This document shows, in pieces, positions 38,017 to 45,756 of a stretch of 64,000 nucleotides of DNA. The DNA comes from Tessaracoccus sp. Its GTDB lineage: Bacteria; Actinomycetota; Actinomycetes; Propionibacteriales; Propionibacteriaceae. Position 1 is the first letter of the stretch. Each line of letters starts with the position of its first letter. Location: the NCBI RefSeq assembly GCF_016714275.1, contig NZ_JADJNP010000004.1:186001-250000 (forward strand). The letters are read 5' to 3'. The position numbers were made by a program, and so were the translations under genes. Below the pieces are notes generated by a model. That model was given only the letters and a program-made list of their open reading frames with translations. It was not told the origin of the DNA and did no database searches.

Positions 38017-38445
38017 ATGTCCCAGCCCGAACACGGTCAGCCCGACCCGCAGCAGACGGCCCAGCCTGAGTACAGCTACGGCCAGCCCGAGGTCTCGGAG
38101 ACCCCCGAATACGGCTACGGCCAACAGGCCTCGTACGGCCAGCCGCCCGCATACGCGCAGGCGTCTTACGGCTACCAGGCCCCGGCGGAGCACCCGCAGG
38201 CCCAGACGGTGTTCATCCTGGGCATCGTCGGTATCTTCGTCACCATCGTCCCCTTCATCGCGTGGTACCTCGGTGGCCAGGCCAAGAAGGAGATCGCGGC
38301 CGGCGCGCCGTACGCGTTCGAGGGCAAGCTCAAGACCGGCTATCTGCTGGGCAAGGTCTTCGGCATCCTGCAGATCGTCGGCGTCGTGCTCGGCATCCTG
38401 TTCTGGGCGATCTTGATCCCGCTCATGATGGTCGTCCCTTCCTGA
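38017..38445 (+). CDS. DUF4190-like two-helix membrane protein (copy 1)
   Basis: This is a 142-residue protein with a Tyr/Gly/Gln/Pro-rich N-terminal half (repeated YGQP/YGY units) and a C-terminal DUF4190-type module of two helices joined by a loop (VFILGIVGIFVTIVPFIAWY, GGQAKKEIAAGAPYAFEG, LKTGYLLGKVFGI). Such proteins are common in actinobacteria and have no assigned role. A paralogue lies 270 bp downstream. AAGGAG is placed 11 nt before the ATG. Confidence 0.78.
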   Translation: MSQPEHGQPDPQQTAQPEYSYGQPEVSETPEYGYGQQASYGQPPAYAQASYGYQAPAEHPQAQTVFILGIVGIFVTIVPFIAWYLGGQAKKEIAAGAPYAFEGKLKTGYLLGKVFGILQIVGVVLGILFWAILIPLMMVVPS

Positions 38446-38466
38446 GCCGACACCACTCGATCATGT

Positions 38467-38499
38467 GACAGGGGCCCGGCGGACAGCCGGGCCTCTGTC
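38467..38499 (+). terminator. terminator after DUF4190-like copy 1
   Basis: GACAGGGGCCCGGC (38467-38480) and GCCGGGCCTCTGTC (38486-38499) pair over 14 bp with one mismatch and a 5-nt loop, 21 bp past the stop. Confidence 0.75.
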
Positions 38500-38523
38500 C
38501 GCCTTCTTGCTCCAGGTGCGACA

Positions 38524-38691
38524 CTGGTGGTGTGTCCCAGTATTGGGGTGCCGTTTGGCGGCGAGCGGGGTGGATGCATCGCAAGGCCGACGAAGGAGTG
38601 CTACGTGGCGGTCCCGCGACTGAGGAGAACGAAGCGAGGCGCCGCATCCGGCGTCGTCAAATGGTGCCTCAATACTGAGACGCACCACTAG
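38524..38691. repeat. 168-bp foldback element (MITE-like or structured RNA)
   Basis: The left arm 38524-38564 and right arm about 38651-38691 are inverted repeats of about 41 bases. They differ at about ten positions, eight of which become G-U pairs in a plus-strand RNA. The pairing resumes inside with GGATGC (38572-38577) and GCATCC (38644-38649). No protein-coding gene is evident in it. It lies between the two DUF4190-like paralogues, after the terminator of the first. Confidence 0.65.
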
Positions 38692-38717
38692 AGTGACCGA
38701 CACGACGAGGGAGCGTC

Positions 38718-39248
38718 ATGGGGCAGTACCCGGACTTCACGGGCGGCCAGGAGAACCAGGCCGCGTGGGAGCACACGCGTCGGCTCGACGACGAGCCGAC
38801 GACATCCTTCGCGCCCCCGCCCGAGGCCGCGCCGTCGGCCCCGACCTATGCAGACCCGTACGGGAACGGGAGACCGGCCCCGACACCGTACGGCGCGTCC
38901 GCACCGTACCCGCAGGATCTGGCGCCCGCGCCGTCGATCCCGTACGGCTACGGCGGATACCAGGGCAACCCCTACGCGTTGGGAGAGCATCCGCAGGCCC
39001 AGATCGTCTTCATCCTGGGCATCGTCGGCATCTTCACCGGCATCCCCGCGTTCATCGCCTGGTACATGGGAGGTCAGGCCCGCAAGGAGATCCAGGGGGG
39101 CGCGCCCTATCGCTGGGAAGGCAACCTGAAGACGGGCTACCTGCTCGGCAAGGTGTTCGGGATCATCAGCATCGTCGGCGTCGCGCTGGGGATCGTGTTC
39201 TGGATCGCCTACTTCGGGTTCATCATGTGGATGCTCACCTCGTTCTAG
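38718..39248 (+). CDS. DUF4190-like two-helix membrane protein (copy 2)
   Basis: This is a 176-residue paralogue of the gene at 38017. The C-terminal module is nearly the same (VFILGIVGIFTGIPAFIAWY, GGQARKEIQGGAPYRWEG, LKTGYLLGKVFGI). The N-terminal half is longer and less repetitive, rich in Pro/Ala/Tyr. GAGGGAG lies 5 nt before the ATG. Sequence conservation limited to the membrane module and linker loop suggests that this is the functional part. Confidence 0.78.
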   Translation: MGQYPDFTGGQENQAAWEHTRRLDDEPTTSFAPPPEAAPSAPTYADPYGNGRPAPTPYGASAPYPQDLAPAPSIPYGYGGYQGNPYALGEHPQAQIVFILGIVGIFTGIPAFIAWYMGGQARKEIQGGAPYRWEGNLKTGYLLGKVFGIISIVGVALGIVFWIAYFGFIMWMLTSF

Positions 39249-39446
39249 TGGCCTGTCGCGCCTAAAGGTGCGGATCAGGACGGGGCGTCAGGCGGGATGA
39301 GTGACAAGGCGGAGGAGGGAGTCATAGCGGGGCACTACGTCGACCGACGACAACGACGTCAATCGCCCGCGTGGCGTCGCGTACCCGCGCATTTGGGCGC
39401 GACGGGCCACTAGTGTCCTGCGTCCTTCCGATGCGGGGCACTAGGA
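39249..39446. repeat. intergenic repeat cluster (copies 2 and 3 of the dispersed repeat)
   Basis: An inverted copy (39249-39273, TGGCCTGTCGCGCCTAAA) and a direct copy (39372-39409) of the repeat also seen at 15731 face each other. A further hairpin, CTAGTGTCCTGC with GCGGGGCACTAG (about 39411-39446), follows, and GCGGGGCACTA also occurs at about 39328. The block fills the space between the convergent DUF4190-like gene and the SLC13 pseudogene. Confidence 0.6.
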
Positions 39447-39481
39447 GGACGGTTCCGACGCGCCGCTCTCGCGGATGAGCG

Positions 39482-40839
39482 TCAGAACGGCAAGAGCACC
39501 GGCACCCAGAACACCGCGGCGACGAGGTACATCAGCAGCAGCGGCAGCCCGAGCTTCCAGTAATCGCCGAACCGGTACGCGCCCGGCTCCATCACCATCG
39601 TGTTGGCGGGCGTCGCCACGGGGGTCAGGAACGCCGCCGCGCCGGCGACCGTGAGGGCCATCATGAACGGCAGCACGGAGACCTGGAGGTCGGTTGCGAC
39701 CGCGATCGCCACAGGAGCCACGACCAGCACCGTCGCCGTGTTCGAGATGAGCTGCCCCAGCACCATGGTGAGCACGCAGATGGCGAGCAGCGCGATCCTC
39801 GGCGACGCGCCGCCGGTGAGGCTGAGCAGCATGTCGGCGAGCATGTCGGCGGTGCCCGTGGTCACGAACGCGGTCGAGAGCGGGATCATGCCGGCCACAA
39901 GCACCACCGTCGTCCACGAGATGCTGCGGTAGGCCTGGACCGGCGACACCACCCGCAGCAGGACCAGCGCCATGACCGCGATCAGACCCGCGATCGCGGC
40001 GGGCAGCAGGCCGGTCGCCAGCGCGGCGACCATGCCGATGAGGACGAGGATCGAACGCTTCGCGCCCTCGCCGAGCGGGACGCCGCGCCGCAGCTCGGCG
40101 GGCGGGGTGACGACAAGGACATCGCCGGAGCCGGACGTGTGGCGCTCCAGGTCGTCCCACGCGCCGCTCACCAACAGCGTGTGTCCTGCCTGCAGCTTCG
40201 ACTTTGTGCCGGTCAGGTCGGTGCCGCCGCGCTGCAGGCCGATGACGACGAGGTCGCCACTGGGCGTGCTCATGCCGGGGAAGAGGTGCATCCCGATCAG
40301 GTTGGACCGCGGCGCGACGGTGACCTCCGCGATCCCGTGCTCGGGGGTCGTCAACGAGATCCCGGCGGGCAGGTCGTACTGCCGCCGCAGGATGACGGTG
40401 TGGGCGGACAGGTCCGTCGGGAGCTCGTCAGGGGTGCGGTGGGGGAGCAGGTGCTTCCCGAAGAGTAGCGTCAGGCCCAGCGTGCCGATCAGGAGGGGAA
40501 CGCCGACGAACCCGAACTCGAAGAAGCCGAACGGCCGCCCGCCCGCGCCCTGGGCGAGCTCGCTGACGATGATGTTCACGGGGGTTCCGGTCAGGGCCAG
40601 CAGCGAGCCTGCGTGCGCGGCGAAGGCCAGCGGCACGAGCATCTGCGACGGCGGAATCTTCGCCCGCATCGAGACCACGACGACCATCGGGATGAGGGCA
40701 GCGACGGCGCCGTTGACGCTGACGAAGGCCGTCACGACGGCGACGAGCAGGCCGACGACCACCAGCAGCACCGTGCGCTCCCGCCCCGCGCGCTCGATCA
40801 CCTGGCTGCCCGCCCACGCCGTGACGCCCAGACCACTAG
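39482..40839 (-). pseudogene. SLC13-family transporter lacking its N-terminus
   Basis: The frame encodes about 452 residues of a SLC13/DASS-type permease with an RCK_C-like insert (SNLIGMHLFPGMSTPSGDLV, then GHTLLVSGAWDDLERH) between two membrane blocks (SVNGAVAALIPMVVVVSM; LTGTPVNIIVSELA; ISNTATVLVVAPVAIAVATD). Homology begins abruptly at SGLGVTAWAGSQVIERAG, so the usual first roughly 80 residues, including the first helices, are missing. No ATG occurs at the break; the first in-frame GTG is after the conserved segment. The BaeRF gene ends at the same point (TGA at 40842-40840). I infer a deletion or fusion that removed the 5' end. Confidence 0.72.
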
Positions 40840-41967
40840 TCAGATCAGGGCGCGACGCAGGCCGGCGAGAAGGCGGCCGTTCCAGATCTCGGCATCGATC
40901 TCGCCTGGGCGCACCGCGTGCACGGTGCCGCCGTTGGCCAGCACCAGCAGCGCGATGGCGGCGAGCAGGTCCTCGCCGTCGTCGTCGAACGCGATGGCGC
41001 CGGTGTCGGGGTCGAGAGTGCCGTGGATGTCGGCGGTCATGTCGTAGTAGAGGGTGCCGACGGCGCCCATCGCGGCCGCGCGGGCGACCTGCGCCACGTC
41101 CGTGCCCGCCAAGCCCGCGGCAAAGCCGTCGCCGATCTTGTCGGCGGCCGCGCTCAGCCGGCGCGCGGTAATCTCGCCGATGCGCTCGCGGATGGCCTCG
41201 TCGATCTGGTCGGGCCGCAGCTCGTCGGCGGCGCCGCGCACGACGACCACCTCCCCGGGCAGCCCGTGTGCGACGACCATCGAGGCGAGCGGCTCGTTCG
41301 CGAAGACGAAGATCGGCACAGCGCCGGACGGGTCGAGGGGCGCGAGCTCGTCGCGTACCGCTCCCGCGACCACCTGCGCGTAACGGTCGAGCAGCACCTT
41401 CTGGCCCTCGTCGCCGCCGAGTCTGCGCAATAGCTTCCTGCCGCGGATGCTCATCCTGTTGGTGGCCTCGGCGGCGTCCTCGGCGTACTCGCCCGTCAGC
41501 GGGAACTCCGTGGCGCGGGACGACTCGGTCGCCTCCCACAGGTTCCAGCCGTTGGCCGAGAGCGTGAGCGCGAAGGCGCCCTGCGGCGTCGTCACCGCGC
41601 GGATGAGGGGGCCCAGGTCGAACCGGGTGCCCAGGTGGGTGTGGGCCTCGAGCGCATTCGGGAGCACGTACTCGTCGATGAAGTCGGGTGCGATGAAGAT
41701 CACCAGGGAACTGGCAAGGTTGCCCCATAGTTCGCTGTCCTCGGCAACGACATCCCATTGCGTGCGCAGCCACTCCTGCTCGGCATGGCTGCGCCCGGCG
41801 GCGCGCAACGACCGGATCGCCTCGTCGACGGCGCTCTTGGCTGTCGTGTGGGCGAGGTCGCGCCCCGCGGGGGTCGGCTCGGTCGCCAGGTAGATCGACA
41901 GCGCGTCGGCGCGCGGGGTGCCGAGTTCGCGCAGGTCTGCGTTGGTGGGGAGTGCGTAATGGATCAT
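40840..41967 (-). CDS. BaeRF-family (archaeo-eukaryotic release factor-like) protein
   Basis: This is a 375-residue protein of the bacterial archaeo-eukaryotic release factor family: an N-terminal domain starting HYALPTNADLRELGTPR with ALSIYLATEPTP, a central eRF1/ribosomal L30e-like region (PIFVFANEPLASMVVAHG, then DELRPDQIDEAIRERIGEI) and a terminal module (GTVHAVRPGEIDAEIWNG). Family members have been proposed to act on stalled or hibernating ribosomes, but none of that is proved for this type. GGAAGG precedes the ATG at 41967. Its stop abuts the truncated transporter. Confidence 0.78.
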   Translation of the reverse strand: MIHYALPTNADLRELGTPRADALSIYLATEPTPAGRDLAHTTAKSAVDEAIRSLRAAGRSHAEQEWLRTQWDVVAEDSELWGNLASSLVIFIAPDFIDEYVLPNALEAHTHLGTRFDLGPLIRAVTTPQGAFALTLSANGWNLWEATESSRATEFPLTGEYAEDAAEATNRMSIRGRKLLRRLGGDEGQKVLLDRYAQVVAGAVRDELAPLDPSGAVPIFVFANEPLASMVVAHGLPGEVVVVRGAADELRPDQIDEAIRERIGEITARRLSAAADKIGDGFAAGLAGTDVAQVARAAAMGAVGTLYYDMTADIHGTLDPDTGAIAFDDDGEDLLAAIALLVLANGGTVHAVRPGEIDAEIWNGRLLAGLRRALI

Positions 41968-42045
41968 CGTCGTTTCCTTCCGGGGCACGCGGTGCGGGCT
42001 CCGTTCCACCCTAGACGCTCGTGGCGACCGCACCGCCGGCCGCAG

Positions 42046-42064
42046 TCCCCCCAAGAGTGGGGGA
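42046..42064 (-). terminator. hairpin after yaaA
   Basis: TCCCCC and GGGGGA pair around a 7-nt loop, 14 bp past the yaaA stop on the minus strand. Confidence 0.45.
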
Positions 42065-42077
42065 TTCGGACGGATTG

Positions 42078-42863
42078 TCAGGCGGCTGCCCTGGCGCGGA
42101 CGAAGACGGGGCGGTCCTTCGTCGAGCGGGCCTCGTCGTAGCGGTAGCCGAGGCCGTCGAAGTCCGCGATCTTCCCCGGCGTGCGCACACGGTGGCGCAC
42201 GAGCCAGGCCGCCATGGCGCCACGGGCACGCTTGGCGAAGAAGCTGACGACGCGGGGCACGCCCTTGGCGTCGACGTCCTCGAACCGGGGTGCGACGACA
42301 CGGGCCCCGAGCCGATCCTGGTCGAGCACCGTCGAGTACTCGACGCTGGCCAGGTTCACCAGCACGTCGGTGCCGGGGGACGCGGCCAGATCCTCGGCGA
42401 CGAGGTCGGTCACCTCCGTGCCCCACCAGTCGTAGAGCGACGATCCGCGCTCGGTCTCCAGGCGGGTGCCCATCTCCAGGCGGTACGGCTGGATCAGGTC
42501 GAGCGGGCGCAGCAGCCCGTACAGGCCAGACAGGATACGGACGGTCTTCTGCGCCTCGGTCAGGTCACGGGCGTCGAACGTGCGCGCCTCCATGCCCAGG
42601 TAGACGTCACCGTTGAACGCGAGGATCGCCTGGCGCGCGTTCTTAAGCGTGTGCTCAGGGTCGAACTGGGCGTACCTGGTCGCGTTGAGATGGGCCAGCT
42701 CGTCGGAGATGTGCATGAGGCGCGAGATGTCGGCGGGGGTCTTGGCCCGCATGACGTCGATCAGCTTCGCGGACTCGTCCATCAGCCGAGGCTCCGTGCG
42801 CTTCCTCGTGGTGAGCGGGGACTCGAAGTCCAGCGACTTCGCGGGCGACAAGACGGTGAGCAT
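42078..42863 (-). CDS. yaaA: YaaA/DUF328 peroxide-stress protein
   Basis: This is a 261-residue protein of the YaaA family, which in E. coli limits intracellular iron and Fenton damage during peroxide stress and binds DNA. Diagnostic segments are MLTVLSPAKSLDFESPL at the start, FNGDVYLGMEARTFDARDL, LSGLYGLLRPLDLIQPYRLE and VNLASVEY. The length is normal. A -10-like TAGGCT ends 6 nt before the ATG and there is no Shine-Dalgarno, suggesting leaderless expression. A large palindrome lies upstream, between it and the divergent methyltransferase. Confidence 0.92.
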   Translation of the reverse strand: MLTVLSPAKSLDFESPLTTRKRTEPRLMDESAKLIDVMRAKTPADISRLMHISDELAHLNATRYAQFDPEHTLKNARQAILAFNGDVYLGMEARTFDARDLTEAQKTVRILSGLYGLLRPLDLIQPYRLEMGTRLETERGSSLYDWWGTEVTDLVAEDLAASPGTDVLVNLASVEYSTVLDQDRLGARVVAPRFEDVDAKGVPRVVSFFAKRARGAMAAWLVRHRVRTPGKIADFDGLGYRYDEARSTKDRPVFVRARAAA

Positions 42864-42869
42864 TCCCAG

Positions 42870-42875
42870 AGCCTA
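42870..42875 (-). promoter_or_regulatory. -10 box (TAGGCT) of yaaA
   Basis: TAGGCT on the minus strand ends 6 nt before the ATG at 42863; no ribosome site is present. Confidence 0.45.
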
Positions 42876-42907
42876 CCGGCGCCCAGAGGGAGGGCTACTC
42901 GGCAGAC

Positions 42908-42985
42908 ATGGAGTTTTGACGCACGGTTGGCCTTCCTGTGCCCGATTGGGCACAGCGGGCCCGACTATGCGTCAAAACTCCATGG
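42908..42985. repeat. 78-bp nested palindrome between yaaA and the methyltransferase
   Basis: Outer arms CATGGAGTTTTGACGCA (42908-42924) and its exact reverse complement (42969-42985) enclose an inner perfect hairpin CTGTGCCC-GATT-GGGCACAG (42937-42956). It lies between divergent genes, so it is not a terminator for either. It may be a mobile palindromic unit, a cruciform or a regulator binding site. Confidence 0.75.
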
Positions 42986-43035
42986 TCGTTGTCGTGAAGG
43001 CCTGGAAGGATGGCTGCAGCGAGAGAGGAGTCGCC

Positions 43036-43782
43036 ATGGAGGCTGCGGACTTCTACACGGGACTGGTGGCGGAACTGTATGAGCCGCTGCGCGGGTCGGC
43101 GCCGGACCCGGCGGAGTACATCGCTCTCGTCCGGCGTTTCGGCGAGCCCGCCCTGGAGCTCGGCTGCGGCGGCGGGGACCCGTTGATCGTCCTGCGGCGC
43201 GCGGGCCTCGACGTCGAGGGCGTCGACTCGTCGCCCGACATCCTCAAGGTCTGCCGCGCAAAGGCGCACGCGGCCGGGGTCGACGTGACCCTGCACGCGC
43301 AGCGGATGGAGGACCTGAGCCTGGGGCGTTGGTTCCCGCTGATCTTCCTCGCAGGCCCCACAGTCAACCTGCTCACCGACGACGCGACCGTCCTGCGGGC
43401 GCTGAGCCGCATCGCGGAGCACCTCGCGCCCGGCGGGGTTGCGTGGATCCCGCTGTTCGTTCCCGAGCCGCTGGCCCCGGACGAGGTCGGCATGACGCGA
43501 GAGGCCGTTGATGAGCGTGGCGATCGGATCAGCGTCTCCTTCCTCTCGCAGGACCGCGACGAGGCGGCCCGCACGTAGCGCACGCTGCTGCGCTACGCCC
43601 GCACCCGCGACGGCGCCACCGAGACCCTCGACCGCGTCTGGGAGCTGCATTGGCACACCCGTGAGGGCTTCGCCTCGCTCTCCGAGCGCGCAGGCTTGCG
43701 GGTCCTTGAGGTCCTGGACGACGACGGCCGCCCCGCTGCCGACGCGGACACCGACCTCACGTTCGTCCTGACCGAGCATTAG
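43036..43782 (+). pseudogene. class I SAM methyltransferase interrupted by an in-frame amber codon
   Basis: From the ATG at 43036 (AGGAG upstream) the frame encodes a class I methyltransferase (LELGCGGGDPLIVLRRAGL as the SAM motif; GVDSSPDILKVCRAKA; APGGVAWIPLFVPEPL). A TAG at 43576-43578 stops it after 180 residues. Translation continues in the same frame with sensible methyltransferase sequence (RTLLRYARTRDGATETLDRV, WELHWHTREGFASLSERAGL) to a TAG at 43780-43782. One C-to-T change of a Gln codon (CAG) would explain it. The truncated product lacks the last strands and is probably inactive, unless amber is suppressed or the base is an error. Confidence 0.78.
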
Positions 43783-43800
43783 GTAGGACGGAGGGCTTCT

Positions 43801-43833
43801 AACCATCAAAAGTCTACTGTTCTTTGTGATGGT
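43801..43833. repeat. palindromic element A (left flank of a 2-kb cassette)
   Basis: The ends ACCATCA and TGATGGT pair. The sequence is similar to 45757-45791 (ends ACCCTCA/TGAGGGT), sharing a CTTTGTGA segment and an AGTC core. The A-T to C-G difference between copies is compensatory. Confidence 0.6.
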
Positions 43834-44144
43834 CGTGCCAGACGAACGCTGGCCGGCGGCGCGACAGATCGGTGGCCGGTGGCCACGGAACAACACCCCG
43901 GAGATCGACCTCGTGGCGGCGGATGCGCGGCCGGCCAACGACGTCGCCTTCGTCGGAACGCTCAAGTGGCGAGAGAGCGCGCCCCATCACGACCAGGGAG
44001 GTGTCGGCGCTCGCCGCGGACACCGTCAAGGCCCCGGGCGTCGGCGTCGGCACTCCGCTCGTCGGAGTCTGCCCGGCGGGCGCGGACGACGAGCGGCTAG
44101 CTCAGGTCTGGACGGCCGACGACCTGCTCGCGGCCTGGGCCTGA
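43832..44144 (+). pseudogene. remnant of a DUF234-type ATPase, 5'-truncated and frameshifted
   Basis: One frame gives a WPAARQIGGRW region followed by EIDLVAADARPANDVAFVG and TLKWRES, which resembles the DUF234 C-terminal domain of archaeal-type ATPases (an EVDLVG...GSIKW pattern). Near 43983 the similarity moves to another frame, giving REVSALAADTVK, TPLVGVCPAG and the terminal WTADDLLAAW, followed by TGA at 44142-44144. A 1-nt indel explains the shift. The roughly 300-residue ATPase domain is missing; the remnant begins at palindromic element A. Confidence 0.65.
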
Positions 44145-44176
44145 GACGCTTGAGGCGGTCCGACCCGCGCGGGCGA

Positions 44177-44226
44177 CCCAGCTTCACACTTGACTTCACA
44201 CATAGCAAAACAAGTGTGAAGTAAGT
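44177..44226. repeat. CTTCACA repeat R1 (3' side of the AlbA_2 gene)
   Basis: CCCAGCTTCACA followed by TTCACACATA and AAGTGTGAAG. CTTCACACTT (44182-44191) and AAGTGTGAAG (44212-44221) form a perfect 10-bp inverted repeat. The block is a direct repeat of R2 (45677-45742) with small indels. Confidence 0.7.
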
Positions 44227-44232
44227 GTGAGG

Positions 44233-45669
44233 TTATCTCATGCGACGGTACCGTTGGCGTGGGCTGCGCCCTGGTTCCATGGGCTCGACCTCGCCGTCCG
44301 TAATGAGGGCGTTGACGGCGTTCAGGACGGCAGAGCGGCTCAGTCCCGTCACCTTCATGAGTTCGGAGGTGCTCGCGGACTCGCGTTCGGAGAGCAGACT
44401 GTTGATCTGTTCTCGCGCTGTGCCGCGGTTCTCGGTCGCGGAGACGCGATGCCGCCGGAACACGACGGTGAAACTGGACAGCTCGTTTCGGATCTCGACA
44501 GGTGGCATCATCGCCTTGTTCAGCGCGTCGTGGATGACCGCGAATCCCGTTCCGCGGTTCTCGGCAACCATTCCGCCGCCCGGAAGCCGCACCGTCTCGA
44601 GGAGCGTTGCCAGGCGCTGGTTTCGGCTGGAGCTGAGGCCAGTGTGCCCGTGGAGGGAGCGTGTGGTCACCGTGCCGTAGAGCCCGCCGGGGCTCGTGAT
44701 CTCCAAGCGGTCGACGAACATGTTGACCTGTACCTGGGTCCCGCGAGCCAGGGGGGAATAGTCCCTGTGCATCAGCGCATTCACCACCGCCTCGCGGACC
44801 GCGGGAAGCGGGTAGTCGGGCAGGTCGTGGCGGAACGGGCCGTCGATGAGCGCGCCCGTGTTCATGTTGCGCGCCACCAGCCCGATCGACTCTTCGATCA
44901 GATCGGGGATGGCGCCGGCCAGCGTCTGTGAGTGGAGCAGTCGCAACCCCTCCGCCACATCTCCGCGGCCCGTTCCCGGGAAGTGGGCGAAGGTCACCGT
45001 CAGACGCGGGAAGAACTCCTGCGGGTATTCACCGAGTGCGAGTACCGCGGCCAGGGTCGGCGAGTCGTCGATGGTCACGCGTAGACGCTCCAGCGCTCGC
45101 GAGTCTCCTTGGTTGAACGTTCGCGGATAGCGCTGCCGCTGCACCGCGAGGAACGTGCCGAGGGCAGCTGCATCAAGGTCGTCGAGACCCGCCTGCCCGA
45201 CGGGCTCCTCGTCCCACACGGGCTGGGAGTGTTCCTCGATCAGTCGGTCGACCTCATACATCTCCAACGCTTGGTCGCCGTCGCCCATTCGGAGATAGCT
45301 TCCGCGGTAGCGGCCCTGCGTCTCGATGAAGCACGGCTTGTCGCGGGGGAGCAACTCGGGAATCCGAGCGACGAGGACAACGGCACCCTCGAACGGGACG
45401 AGAGACACCTCCGGTCGCACTGCCGGGATCAGCTGCTGGCAGCGCGACAGGAACTCGTCACGTGCAGCGTCGGCGTTGAATCCCGGCACGGGGGCAAACC
45501 CGGAGGTCTCGGCGAGGCCAACTACGATGAGCCCGCCGGCGGTGTTCGAGAAGGACGAGAGGGTGGGCAGGATCGCCTTGCCGATGCCGGACTTGACTTC
45601 AACCCGCTGCCCATCCGTCCCGATGACGCGCAGCTCGTCAACGAGCCGCGTCAGTTCGTCCTCGTCCAT
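44233..45669 (-). CDS. AlbA_2/Schlafen-like ATP-binding transcriptional regulator
   Basis: This is a 478-residue protein with an N-terminal AlbA_2 (Schlafen) domain (QRVEVKSGIGKAILPTLSSF, SNTAGGLIVVGLAE), a central HATPase_c_4-like region (VREAVVNALMHRDYSP; QVNMFVDRLEITSPGGL) and a C-terminal winged helix (TSELMKVTGLSRSAVLNAVN). Such proteins are widespread putative DNA-binding regulators, often in mobile or defence-rich DNA. Its promoter is buried in CTTCACA inverted repeats and a similar repeat follows the gene, suggesting autoregulation at both ends. It is the only intact gene inside the 43801-45791 cassette. Confidence 0.82.
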   Translation of the reverse strand: MDEDELTRLVDELRVIGTDGQRVEVKSGIGKAILPTLSSFSNTAGGLIVVGLAETSGFAPVPGFNADAARDEFLSRCQQLIPAVRPEVSLVPFEGAVVLVARIPELLPRDKPCFIETQGRYRGSYLRMGDGDQALEMYEVDRLIEEHSQPVWDEEPVGQAGLDDLDAAALGTFLAVQRQRYPRTFNQGDSRALERLRVTIDDSPTLAAVLALGEYPQEFFPRLTVTFAHFPGTGRGDVAEGLRLLHSQTLAGAIPDLIEESIGLVARNMNTGALIDGPFRHDLPDYPLPAVREAVVNALMHRDYSPLARGTQVQVNMFVDRLEITSPGGLYGTVTTRSLHGHTGLSSSRNQRLATLLETVRLPGGGMVAENRGTGFAVIHDALNKAMMPPVEIRNELSSFTVVFRRHRVSATENRGTAREQINSLLSERESASTSELMKVTGLSRSAVLNAVNALITDGEVEPMEPGRSPRQRYRRMR

Positions 45670-45676
45670 GTCGCTC

Positions 45677-45742
45677 CCAGCTTCACATCTGTTTCACACA
45701 TAACATAACAGGTGTTAAGCTGTGTGTGAAGTAGATGTGAAG
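45677..45742 (-). promoter_or_regulatory. promoter and nested operator R2 of the AlbA_2 gene
   Basis: On the minus strand, -35 TTCACA (45730-45725), a 17-bp spacer and -10 TATGTT (45707-45702). Two nested perfect inverted repeats enclose it: CTTCACATCT/AGATGTGAAG (45681-45690 and 45733-45742) and TTCACACA/TGTGTGAA (45693-45700 and 45723-45730). The direct repeat R1 lies beyond the far end of the gene. Confidence 0.7.
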
Positions 45743-45756
45743 CGCCGCCACCTGGT

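Noticed and set aside
35017..38193. 1058-aa open frame antisense to ppdK
   Set aside because: It is the shadow of a highly biased GC-rich gene; its residues are Arg/Asp/Val/Leu-rich without domain structure, and ppdK on the other strand is unmistakable.
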